The translations under genes were made by a program, and so were the position numbers. From assembly GCA_021737115.1 (NCBI GenBank), contig JAIPER010000258.1, positions 1 through 5,662 of the forward strand: 5,662 nt of DNA, written 5' to 3'. This document shows, piece by piece, positions 1-5,544 of the stretch. A model generated the notes under the pieces. The model had not been told where the DNA came from, searched no databases, and worked only from the letters and a program-made list of their open reading frames with translations. Source of the DNA: Desulfohalobiaceae bacterium. Its GTDB lineage: Bacteria; Desulfobacterota; Desulfovibrionia; Desulfovibrionales; Desulfothermaceae. The stretch's first letter is position 1; each line of letters opens with the position of its first letter.

Positions 1-171
1 ATCCATTCCGATCTCCAGAAGGGCTTCATCCGGGCCGAGGTCCTGGCCTGGTCCGACTTCGAACGTCTCCGGGATTTCAAGAAAGCCAGGGAACAAGGGG
101 TCCTGCGTCTTGAAGGCAAGGACTACCTGGTCAAGGACGGGGACATCATCACCTTCCGCTTCAATGTCTAA
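1..171 (+). CDS. ychF: Redox-regulated ATPase/GTPase YchF, C-terminal end (5' part outside window)
   Basis: The frame is open from base 1 and gives 56 residues before TAA. YchF/OLA1 is a universally conserved Obg-family P-loop NTPase that prefers ATP, binds the ribosome and is linked to translation and stress control in the cytoplasm. What is visible is the end of its C-terminal TGS domain. Family hallmarks are the opening IHSDLQKGFIRAEV and the closing RLEGKDYLVKDGD followed by FRFNV at the very C-terminus, where YchF proteins normally stop. The P-loop and helical domains lie upstream, outside the window. The gene's 3' end is complete. Its last codon and stop lie inside the left arm of a perfect inverted repeat. 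Nothing suggests it is functionally tied to the vapBC operon that follows. Identification rests on the strongly conserved tail. Confidence 0.93.
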   Translation: MHSDLQKGFIRAEVLAWSDFERLRDFKKAREQGVLRLEGKDYLVKDGDIITFRFNV

Positions 172-213
172 ATTTTGAGGTCCGCGCTGACGCGGACCTC
201 AAAATTTAGACAT
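164..213. repeat. Perfect 23-bp inverted repeat spanning the ychF stop codon
   Basis: The arms at 164-186 and 191-213 are exact reverse complements with a CTGA loop (187-190). The GC-rich core GAGGTCCGCG/CGCGGACCTC is flanked by AT-rich outer pairs. The ychF TAA (169-171) is inside the left arm. As RNA it would be a very stable 3'-end hairpin and is probably where ychF transcription ends or is protected. It is not a standard intrinsic terminator: the GC core is followed by AAAATTTAGACAT, which is not a T-run, and the reverse strand has the same arrangement. Confidence 0.93.
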
Positions 214-244
214 CGGATAATTTAAACAGTTTTAGTATATCCAC

Positions 245-272
245 TTGACATATCCCAATTCGTATGTATACT
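245..272 (+). promoter_or_regulatory. Sigma-70-type promoter of vapBC
   Basis: A consensus -35 TTGACA (245-250) is followed after 16 bp by TATACT (267-272), a close -10 match. Transcription would start near 278-281, about 25 nt before the vapB ATG. The -10 overlaps a GTATAC palindrome (266-271). The -35/-10 spacer carries one copy of a direct repeat, so a repressor bound there would block polymerase, which fits TA autoregulation. Confidence 0.72.
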
Positions 273-290
273 CCTTCCATATCCCATTCG
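249..290 (+). promoter_or_regulatory. Candidate VapBC operator: direct repeat CATATCCCA(A)TTCG
   Basis: CATATCCCAATTCG (249-262) lies in the -35/-10 spacer. CATATCCCATTCG (278-290) lies at the expected transcription start, just upstream of the SD. The copies differ by one A and are 29 bp apart, close to three helical turns, so both would face the same side of the DNA. A shorter related piece, ATATCC, is at 237-242. VapB proteins with an AbrB-like DNA-binding domain repress their own operon with VapC; assigning these repeats as the binding site is an inference from position. Confidence 0.45.
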
Positions 291-304
291 AAAGGAGGAT
301 GATC

Positions 305-541
305 ATGACCCAGGTAATAACCAAAATTTTCAAAAGCAATCGAAGTCAGGCTGTTCGACTCCCCAAAGAGGTCGCCATGCCGGAATCTGTGAAAGATGTC
401 AAAATCATAAAAATGAATAATAAACGGATCATCCTTCCGGCAACTGAGTCCTGGGACGATTGGTTTGCCGCGTCAGGTGTGTCTCATGACTTCATGTCTG
501 AGCGGAAGCAACCCGAAGACCAGATTCGGGAGTCGCTGTAG
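305..541 (+). CDS. vapB: VapB antitoxin (AbrB/SpoVT-like DNA-binding, MvpT type)
   Basis: This 78-residue antitoxin should neutralise VapC and repress the operon. Residues 1-45 form the AbrB/MazE-like swapped-hairpin DNA-binding domain, with the family signature SNRSQAVRLPKEV at 11-23. Residues 46-78 are the toxin-binding tail, with WDDWF at 50-54 and a charged end that resembles enterobacterial plasmid VapB/MvpT proteins. The start is the ATG at 305, because AAAGGAGG (291-298) sits six bases upstream. An ATG at 299 is too close to that SD, and a TTG at 245 is the promoter -35 box. The stop TAG shares one base with the vapC GTG, so the two are translationally coupled. The gene is visibly more AT-rich than ychF or the transporter genes, which is consistent with horizontal acquisition. 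Confidence 0.93.
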   Translation: MTQVITKIFKSNRSQAVRLPKEVAMPESVKDVKIIKMNNKRIILPATESWDDWFAASGVSHDFMSERKQPEDQIRESL

Positions 542-951
542 TGCTGAAATATCTGCTCGACACCAATATCATAATCTATACGATGAAAAACAGGCCTCAA
601 CAGGTCAAGCGCCGCTTTCAGGAACATGACGGTCGAATGGCCATTTCAACAGTCACCCTTGGCGAACTGGTCTTCGGTGCGGAACATTCGCAACAGGTCG
701 AACAAAACCTGGCGGATATTGAGGCCCTAGTTGCCCGTCTCGAAATACTGCCTTTTGAGGACAGAGCAGCCTATCATTTTGGGCAGATACGCGCCGCTTT
801 GTTTCGGTCTGGCCGGCCGACAGGACCCTATGATATGCTCATTGCCGGACATGCCCGAGCTCGTGGACTCATTCTGGTGACCAATAACACCAGTGAGTTC
901 CAGAGAGTCCCCGGACTGCTGATTGAAAATTGGAGCGATTCGGGTACTTGA
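541..951 (+). CDS. vapC: VapC toxin, PIN-domain ribonuclease (MvpA type)
   Basis: This 136-residue protein is a full-length PIN-domain toxin. Enterobacterial members of this VapC branch cut initiator tRNA in the anticodon stem-loop and so stop translation; the same target is inferred here, not shown. The metal-binding acids are visible: D7 in LLDTNI, E42 in TLGELVFGAEHS, and D98 in GRPTGPYDMLIAGHARARGL. The C-terminal VTNNTSEFQRVPGL (113-126) carries E119 and is typical of the subfamily. The GTG start overlaps the vapB stop by one base and has GGGAG at 528-532 as SD. The first internal ATG (codon 15) would delete catalytic D7, so GTG is right. No catalytic residue is missing and the frame is intact, so the toxin is predicted active. 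Confidence 0.94.
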   Translation: MLKYLLDTNIIIYTMKNRPQQVKRRFQEHDGRMAISTVTLGELVFGAEHSQQVEQNLADIEALVARLEILPFEDRAAYHFGQIRAALFRSGRPTGPYDMLIAGHARARGLILVTNNTSEFQRVPGLLIENWSDSGT

Positions 952-1117
952 ACAAGGGAAACACAGACGCGATGAAACTGGATTATGCTCAGCCAGATCA
1001 CAAATGAATGAGTCATTTTCTGGAGGGGAATATGAAATTTCAAAAGGGCAGACTCGTGATTTCTGACCGGTTCCTTTGTGGGATTGGAGTTGCATACGAA
1101 CGCCGCTTCTGACCTGA

Positions 1118-3073
1118 CTACTTTTCAATTGCAGTGAATTTCTGCAGACCTGCCGCCAGCCCGAAGAGCAGCATTCCGGCCAGGTCCGCCCAGTATTCCG
1201 GCCAGAAAAAACCCGCTGCCGCCAGCCAGAACAAACAGGTCTCCAGCCAGGTGGCCTTTCTGATGAAATAGCGTTCCAGCCCCGAGGCAAAGGAGACCAG
1301 CCCCAGGGTGGTCGCCAGCATGGGCAGCCCCACTTCCCAGTGCAGCAGTTCGTAGTGTTCTCCCAGACCGAGCAGCGGCCGGTAGGCCATGATAACTGGA
1401 ATGATGTACAGCCCCTTGGCCAGCTTCCAGGAGGTAAAGGCGGTCTGCATGGGGTTGGCGTTGGCCACCCCGGCCCCGGCAAAGCTGGCCAGACTGACCG
1501 GCGGGGTGACGTTGGCGTCCTGGGAATACCAGAAGACGATCATGTGAGCGATGAGCAGGGGAACCCCCATGTCCAGGAGGGCCGGTCCGGCCAGGGTGGC
1601 CAGGACGATGTAACTGGCCGTCACCGGCAGTCCCATGCCCAGGACCAGTGAGGCGGCCCCGATGAGCAGAATGGCCAGGACCTTGATCCCGTAGCTGAGA
1701 TCCAGGACCAGACTGGAAAACTTGAGGCCCATTCCGGTCAGGGTGACCATGCCCACGATGATCCCGGCCGCGGCGCAGGCCACGGAGACCATGACCGCAT
1801 TCCTGGCCCCTTTTTCCAGTGCGCTGACGACCTGGTTCAGCTCTCTTCGGGAGAACTCTTTCAGGGTCAGCCGCTGCGTGTCTCCACCCATGAAGGTAGC
1901 CCTCGCGGTCCACATGACCGCGTTGGCAGCCAGACTCACCAGAAGCGTGCTTATCACGGCCACGAACCCGGCCCGCATCGGGGAGTAGTTGGCCACCAGA
2001 ACATAGATAAGGATGGCAATGGGCAGGATGAAATGCAGCCCCTTCTTGAGCACCGATCCGATCCGGGGCAGTTGATCCCTGGGCTGCCCCACCAGCCCCA
2101 GTTTCTTTGCCTCGTAATGGACAAAGACCAGGAGGGTGACATAGTACATGAAGGCCGGGAGCAGGGCCACCTTGATGATGGTCAGGTAGCTGATGTTGGT
2201 GAATTCAGCCATCAGGAAGGCTCCGGCCCCCATGATCGGAGGCATGAGCTGGCCGCCGGTGGAAGCGGCGGCCTCGATGGCCCCGGCCACATGGGGCCGG
2301 TAGCCCACCTTTTTCATCATGGGAATGGTAAAGGACCCGGTGGCCACCACATTGCCCACTGCCGAACCCGAAACCGAACCCATAAAGCCCGAGGCCACCA
2401 CCGAGGTCTTGGCCGGCCCCCCGGAAAAGCGGCCGGTCAGGGCATAGGCCAGGTCGATAAAAAAATTCCCCCCGCCGGTGACCTCCAGGAAAGCCCCGAA
2501 CAGGACAAAGACATAGACAAAGGTCGCTGCCACCCCGAGGGGAAGCCCGAAGATCCCCTCCGTGGTCAGCCAGAGGGTGGTGGCGATGCGCTCGATGCTG
2601 TAGCCCTTATGGATGATCAGCATGGGCATGTAGGGACCAAACATGGCGTAGACGATAGCCAGGATGCAGATCCCGGTCATAAACCAGCCGATGACCCGCC
2701 GGCAGGCCTCCAGGACCAGGATGGTGCCGGCGATGCTGACCACCAGATCGCTGGGCAGCCAGGCCCCCTGACGTTCGAAGATCGCGCTCAGGTTATAGCA
2801 GATGTAAAAGGTACAGGAGACGGAGGCCAGGACCAGAATCCAGTCCAGAAAGAACCAGAGATTGACCCTGTCCTTGCTGACGCCTTTGAAGGGAGGCCTG
2901 AGCAGAAAGGTCAGGGTGAGAATGGCCCCCAGATGGATAGAGCGCTGGACCAGGGCCGTGAGTGCGGCGATACCGGCTGTGTAGAGCTGGTAGAGACTCA
3001 GGCTCACCGCCAGAACCAGCACGATTGCAGCGGTTACGCGTATCAGAATATGATGTTGATCTTCCACAGGCAT
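1118..3073 (-). CDS. TRAP transporter permease, fused small+large subunits (4TM/12TM, DctQ-DctM type)
   Basis: This 651-residue inner-membrane permease is typical in length for the fused permeases that partner TAXI receptors; TRAP systems generally import organic acids on a Na+ gradient. Residues 1-145 are the DctQ-like part, with hydrophobic segments near 12-34, 45-58, 72-94 and 108-145. The DctM-like core follows. Its signatures are GSVSGSAVGNVVATGSFTIP (232-251), EAAASTGGQLMPPIMGAGAF (267-286), LGMGLPVTASYI (478-489) and DANVTPPVSLASFAGAGVA (519-537); they match the conserved transport-site loops of the family. Residues 577-640 are an additional hydrophobic C-terminal region usual in the fused form. 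It is the last gene of the operon. The ATG at 3073 has an in-frame TAA four codons upstream, so no longer form is possible, yet no SD precedes it. The 132-nt spacer before it holds a short tandem repeat. Confidence 0.95.
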   Translation of the reverse strand: MPVEDQHHILIRVTAAIVLVLAVSLSLYQLYTAGIAALTALVQRSIHLGAILTLTFLLRPPFKGVSKDRVNLWFFLDWILVLASVSCTFYICYNLSAIFERQGAWLPSDLVVSIAGTILVLEACRRVIGWFMTGICILAIVYAMFGPYMPMLIIHKGYSIERIATTLWLTTEGIFGLPLGVAATFVYVFVLFGAFLEVTGGGNFFIDLAYALTGRFSGGPAKTSVVASGFMGSVSGSAVGNVVATGSFTIPMMKKVGYRPHVAGAIEAAASTGGQLMPPIMGAGAFLMAEFTNISYLTIIKVALLPAFMYYVTLLVFVHYEAKKLGLVGQPRDQLPRIGSVLKKGLHFILPIAILIYVLVANYSPMRAGFVAVISTLLVSLAANAVMWTARATFMGGDTQRLTLKEFSRRELNQVVSALEKGARNAVMVSVACAAAGIIVGMVTLTGMGLKFSSLVLDLSYGIKVLAILLIGAASLVLGMGLPVTASYIVLATLAGPALLDMGVPLLIAHMIVFWYSQDANVTPPVSLASFAGAGVANANPMQTAFTSWKLAKGLYIIPVIMAYRPLLGLGEHYELLHWEVGLPMLATTLGLVSFASGLERYFIRKATWLETCLFWLAAAGFFWPEYWADLAGMLLFGLAAGLQKFTAIEK

Positions 3074-3140
3074 ATAACAAATTTAAGTTTTCGGGAAAGA
3101 GTTCGGTAGTCCTCCACCAATACTTTGAGAATTGTAGAAA

Positions 3141-3170
3141 ATTCGTGAAGATTCGTGAGCATTCGTGGAT
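3141..3170. repeat. Three tandem 10-bp repeats, ATTCGTGNNN
   Basis: Three consecutive decamers, ATTCGTGAAG, ATTCGTGAGC and ATTCGTGGAT, share ATTCGTG in exact 10-bp register. They lie in the 132-nt spacer between the DUF1850 gene and the permease. The look is that of a dispersed intergenic repeat known in several environmental bacteria rather than a coding or CRISPR repeat. On the operon strand it reads as repeated CACGAAT. A TACAAT hexamer (minus strand, 3131-3136) follows directly and could act as a weak -10 box, but no good -35 is present. Confidence 0.75.
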
Positions 3171-3205
3171 AAATATCTTCTTGCCTGAAAATAATCCCTT
3201 CCGGA

Positions 3206-3733
3206 TCAGCCCGGTGTGGCCTCGTGGGGCGTTGCCAGGCGCCAGAGCTGGCTTAGAAAACTCACTTGGCGGGCCGAAAACCGGACCGCTTGATGCGGGG
3301 CCAGGGCGGAAAGATTGGTCCGGGTGCCGCGCCAGAGAATGGTGTGATCCACTCCCGGACTGCCGATTCTCAGGACAAAGTCTCCGGTCGGCATGTGCAT
3401 GTTCGTGATGACCTCATAGTCCCCCCGCCTGACCAGATGTCCGACCCCGGGCATTTTGCCCATGCCGGCCCCGAACTTCAGATACCGCTCCTCTTCGATG
3501 AAGATCCGCCCCCTGCTGTCCAGACTGTGGACTTCCCAGATCGGGGCCTTTTCCACGGAGTGGAAGTAGTGGATGGTAAAGAGTTCTCCGGGTTCCAGGG
3601 GCAGGACCAAAAGCGGCTTGCCCCCCTGAACCGGAACCACCCGGAGCTCCAGGCCGCCGGGGATCAGCCCGGCGACCAGGAGCGGGAAAAAAGCGATTGC
3701 CAAAAGGGATAAAAAAAGCGGTCTTGTCAGCAA
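3206..3733 (-). CDS. DUF1850 domain-containing protein (TRAP-associated)
   Basis: This 175-residue protein belongs to DUF1850, a family without an established function whose genes commonly lie beside TAXI receptor and fused TRAP permease genes, as here. Residues 5-22 form a hydrophobic N-terminal segment, either a signal peptide or a membrane anchor, so the rest is probably periplasmic. Family-like features are the YFHSVEKAPIWE stretch (56-67), FGAGMGKMPG (87-96) and the late LWRGTRTNLSAL region (133-144). The conserved His-Ser pair at 58-59 is the most striking polar motif. The start is TTG at 3733, supported by GAGGAA (3740-3745 on the complementary strand) six bases upstream. Only 17 nt separate it from the receptor stop, so it is co-transcribed. 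The TTG lies in a hairpin stem. A helper role in receptor docking or substrate handling is inference. Confidence 0.85.
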   Translation of the reverse strand: MLTRPLFLSLLAIAFFPLLVAGLIPGGLELRVVPVQGGKPLLVLPLEPGELFTIHYFHSVEKAPIWEVHSLDSRGRIFIEEERYLKFGAGMGKMPGVGHLVRRGDYEVITNMHMPTGDFVLRIGSPGVDHTILWRGTRTNLSALAPHQAVRFSARQVSFLSQLWRLATPHEATPG

Positions 3734-3736
3734 GAC
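3721..3736 (-). promoter_or_regulatory. Hairpin holding the TTG start codon of the DUF1850 gene
   Basis: On the mRNA strand GTCTTG, loop CTGA, CAAGAC forms a perfect 6-bp stem. The TTG start (3733-3731) is the second half of the 5' arm, while the SD stays single-stranded just upstream. The receptor gene stops 17 nt before, so ribosomes finishing it would reach and melt the stem. This suggests translational coupling that keeps DUF1850 output low. The hairpin is visible; the control role is inferred. Confidence 0.4.
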
Positions 3737-3750
3737 TGATTCCTCAAAGC

Positions 3751-4719
3751 TCAGGGCATCAATCTTTCAGGCACTTCGATGCCTTTTTCCTGCAGGTACT
3801 TGATGGTACCCGGATGTAGAGGAATGGGCGAGTATTTGACCGCGTTCTCGGGGGTGGTGTAGGCGGCCGAAGGGTGGATCTTCTTCAGATAGTCGTTGTT
3901 CTCGTACAGGGCCTTGACCAGTTTGTAGACCATGTCGGTGTCCAGGGAGCCCTGACAGATCATGACATTCCAGACCCCGATGGTCGAAACCGGCTCGTCG
4001 ACCCCGCTGTACAGGCCGCCGGAAAGCTCGACCGCAGAGTAGGATTCGTTGGCGGCCAGGACTTTTTCAGTCTGCTCTGCAGTGAATCCCAGGATCTTGA
4101 TGTCATGGGTGGTGGCCAGATCCATGATGGAACTGGTTCCAGGACCGACGCACCAGAACCCCAGCTCAATGGTGCCGTCCCGCAGGGCGTTGGCGCTCTC
4201 GGTAAAGGACAGCCTGGCGTCTGAATAGGAATCCAGGGGAATGCCCAGGGCCTTGAGTACGACTTCGGTCATGAAGTTGGTCCCGCTCCCGGGACTGCCC
4301 GTGCTTATGGTTTTGCCCTTGACCTGCTCGACATTTGTGATGCCGCTGTCTTTCAAGGTAACCGGCTGCAGGAGATTGGGATACATGATGGCCATGGTCA
4401 GGATGTTCTGCTTTTTGCCGTTGAACTTCGAGGTGCCCTCGTACCCGGCTTTGGCCACATCGCCCATGACCTCGCCGATCACGGTCTCACCGCTGTGAGC
4501 CAGGCGGACGTTCTCCACGCTGGCCCCGGTCACCTCAGCCACGGCCCGGACATCTTTGACGTGTTTGGACCAGATCTCGGCCACACCGCCGCCGTAGGGG
4601 TAGTAAATCCCTCCGGTTCCGCCGGTTCCGATCCCGATGAACTCGATAGCCAGGGCAGAACCGCCCAGACAAAACAAAAAGGCCGCACAAAAAAACGCTA
4701 AGGTCGTGATTCTTCTCAT
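3751..4719 (-). CDS. TAXI family TRAP transporter solute-binding receptor
   Basis: This 322-residue periplasmic receptor (TAXI: TRAP-associated extracytoplasmic immunogenic) captures the solute and hands it to the fused permease. Residues 1-24 are a clear Sec signal peptide, with two arginines, a hydrophobic core and an SALA end. The mature protein opens with the TAXI hallmark FIGIGTGGTGGIYYPYGG (27-44), then VTGASVENVRL (63-73), the ligand-domain loop STGSPGSGTNFM (139-150), SFTESANALRDG (171-182) and LATTHDIKILGF (201-212). Known TAXI ligands include glutamate/glutamine and dicarboxylate-like acids, but the ligand here cannot be read from sequence. The start chosen is the ATG at 4719, because AGGGGG (4728-4733 on the other strand) is eight bases upstream and the signal peptide begins there. 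A form starting at 4830 would bury the signal peptide behind 37 residues. It lies 107 nt after the first operon gene. Confidence 0.94.
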   Translation of the reverse strand: MRRITTLAFFCAAFLFCLGGSALAIEFIGIGTGGTGGIYYPYGGGVAEIWSKHVKDVRAVAEVTGASVENVRLAHSGETVIGEVMGDVAKAGYEGTSKFNGKKQNILTMAIMYPNLLQPVTLKDSGITNVEQVKGKTISTGSPGSGTNFMTEVVLKALGIPLDSYSDARLSFTESANALRDGTIELGFWCVGPGTSSIMDLATTHDIKILGFTAEQTEKVLAANESYSAVELSGGLYSGVDEPVSTIGVWNVMICQGSLDTDMVYKLVKALYENNDYLKKIHPSAAYTTPENAVKYSPIPLHPGTIKYLQEKGIEVPERLMP

Positions 4720-4826
4720 AATGCAAACCCCCTGTGATTTTTCGTTTTTGTATTGCAAAGCATGGTGTTGCGGAGAGAAAAAAGATACCGTCATGTATCC
4801 CCATGTACGTCTGTCAAACAGGGACA

Positions 4827-5258
4827 TCATGAGCCCATGGTCAGAACACGCAAGAAGACGCCCTCCGGTTTTTGGGCCATGCCCCTGACCGGATAGGCAT
4901 ATTCTACCACGGCCCCGGGCTGGATCAGACCGGATTTGGTCTTTCTGGGCAAGAGCCCGCCCACGGCCTTTCCGTTATCCAGAAAGATATTCACCCTGAA
5001 CCGTTGCTCTGTATCCGATATGTTCTTGATCTTGACCATGAAGTGCAGACACTCTTCGTTTTTCCACTCCTTGAAGAAACATGTAAAATCAACAAGCTCT
5101 GCTTCGGCCACAATTTCCTGTTCAAGCTGCTCCGCTTTGGTGCAGTCAAAGGTCTCCTCTGCGGCCAGGGCGGTGCCGGCAAAGGCGATCACCAGGGCAC
5201 AGCAGAAGGCAATACCGAACATAAAAGACAGGCCCGATCTGTTTACCGTTTTCCTCAT
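4827..5258 (-). CDS. Small secreted protein of unknown function, first gene of the TRAP operon
   Basis: The family of this 143-residue protein is not recognised. Residues 1-32 form a good Sec signal peptide, with basic MRKTVNR, a hydrophobic core and AGTALA before AEET, so the mature protein of about 110 residues should be periplasmic. There is no lipobox at the cleavage site. The mature part has three cysteines (C39, C60, C70). A short acidic helical stretch (41-55) is followed by alternating strands such as LHFMVKIKNISD, QRFRVNIFLDNGKAVGG and VVEYAYPVRG, which look like a small beta-sandwich (Ig/FxLYD-like) domain. The ATG at 5258 follows AAAGGAGG (5263-5270, complementary strand) by four bases. 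The TGA at 4827 overlaps an ATG, and the receptor gene follows on the same strand, so it is read as the operon's first gene. A receptor accessory or redox-sensitive partner is possible but unproven. The reading frame itself is well supported. Confidence 0.8.
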   Translation of the reverse strand: MRKTVNRSGLSFMFGIAFCCALVIAFAGTALAAEETFDCTKAEQLEQEIVAEAELVDFTCFFKEWKNEECLHFMVKIKNISDTEQRFRVNIFLDNGKAVGGLLPRKTKSGLIQPGAVVEYAYPVRGMAQKPEGVFLRVLTMGS

Positions 5259-5309
5259 ACCCCCTCCTTTTCTGCATTAAAGTGTCAACAATCAATCATT
5301 TTTGCAGTT

Positions 5310-5338
5310 ACCTTAATGAAAAGACCCGGACCTGTCAA
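5310..5338 (-). promoter_or_regulatory. Candidate promoter of the TRAP operon
   Basis: On the minus strand a perfect -35 TTGACA (5338-5333) is followed after 17 bp by TAAGGT (5315-5310), a weak -10. Transcription would start about 40-45 nt before the first gene's ATG at 5258. A second TTGACA (5288-5283) lies just upstream of the SD and is too close to be a -35 for this start, though the duplicated TTGAC could be part of a regulator site. The only other upstream gene signal ends at 5407, so a promoter is expected in this interval. Confidence 0.38.
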
Positions 5339-5372
5339 CGGCCCTGGCCGTTCTATTCGGAGCCATTTCCCT

Positions 5373-5401
5373 TGTCAGATTTGCCTCTGGCAAATCTGAC
5401 A
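5373..5401. repeat. Perfect 13-bp hairpin between the upstream minus-strand reading and the TRAP operon
   Basis: TGTCAGATTTGCC (5373-5385) and GGCAAATCTGACA (5389-5401) are exact reverse complements with a TCT loop. The hairpin starts five bases after a minus-strand TAA (5407-5409), where a transcript-end structure would be expected, and upstream of the operon promoter. Neither side has a T-run, so intrinsic termination is not demonstrated. Its outer TGTC and T-rich arm recall the ychF-end hairpin at 164-213. Confidence 0.85.
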
Positions 5402-5406
5402 TATAA

Positions 5407-5544
5407 TTAATTAATATATTTAAGAATATGGTAGAGCTGTTTTGTAATTGGGTTGAAGCCTGCAGCCGCCAGTTTGATCGAGGCAGAAACTTCGGGATTA
5501 TTGAATAACCCAGTCCTTGGCAGAGTGATTCTTCGTTCGCGGAC
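5407..5544 (-). other. Possible C-terminal gene remnant
   Basis: Read on the minus strand, codons from 5544 to the TAA at 5407-5409 are open for 45 residues and include NPEVSASIKLAAAGFNP, then a tail of TKQLYHILKYIN. This looks protein-like: a balanced mix of hydrophobic and polar residues, helix-prone, with a Lys/Ile-rich end and a hairpin directly after the stop. Upstream, the frame runs into the composite repeat and a TGA (5547-5545), so no intact gene is present. It may be the 3' tail of a gene broken by the repeat, or the repeat may simply contain an open stretch. The family is not recognised. The opposite strand also has a 26-codon open frame (5428-5508) without an SD. Confidence 0.25.

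Noticed and set aside
187..240. Attachment site or tRNA gene next to vapBC
   Set aside because: No tRNA-like sequence, no integrase, and no matching direct repeat at another boundary in the window.
245..304. Longer VapB form starting at TTG 245
   Set aside because: That TTG is part of the -35 box TTGACA. The strong SD at 291-298 and family alignment place the start at 305.
993..1023. Stem-loop CCAGA/TCTGG with AAATGA/TCATTT as a vapBC terminator
   Set aside because: The stem is interrupted by a four-base bulge, is AT-rich, and is followed by GGGGAA rather than a T-run; too weak to call.
727..1482. Minus-strand open frame across vapC and the permease 3' end
   Set aside because: It overlaps two well-supported genes in other frames and gives a Trp/Arg/Pro-rich non-protein-like sequence.
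2033..3109. Long plus-strand open frame opposite the permease gene
   Set aside because: It is an antisense shadow of GC-rich codons. Its translation is low-complexity (Gly, Asp, Gln, His, Pro) with no domain, while the opposite strand encodes a clear TRAP permease.
3141..3170. Short CRISPR-like array
   Set aside because: The repeats are contiguous 10-mers with no spacers of CRISPR size and no cas genes nearby.
4720..4830. Longer receptor form starting at ATG 4830, overlapping the upstream stop
   Set aside because: It has no SD and would put 37 residues in front of a complete signal peptide; AGGGGG supports the ATG at 4719.
5428..5508. 26-codon plus-strand open frame
   Set aside because: It has no SD and its opposite strand reads as a more protein-like sequence; length is within chance.
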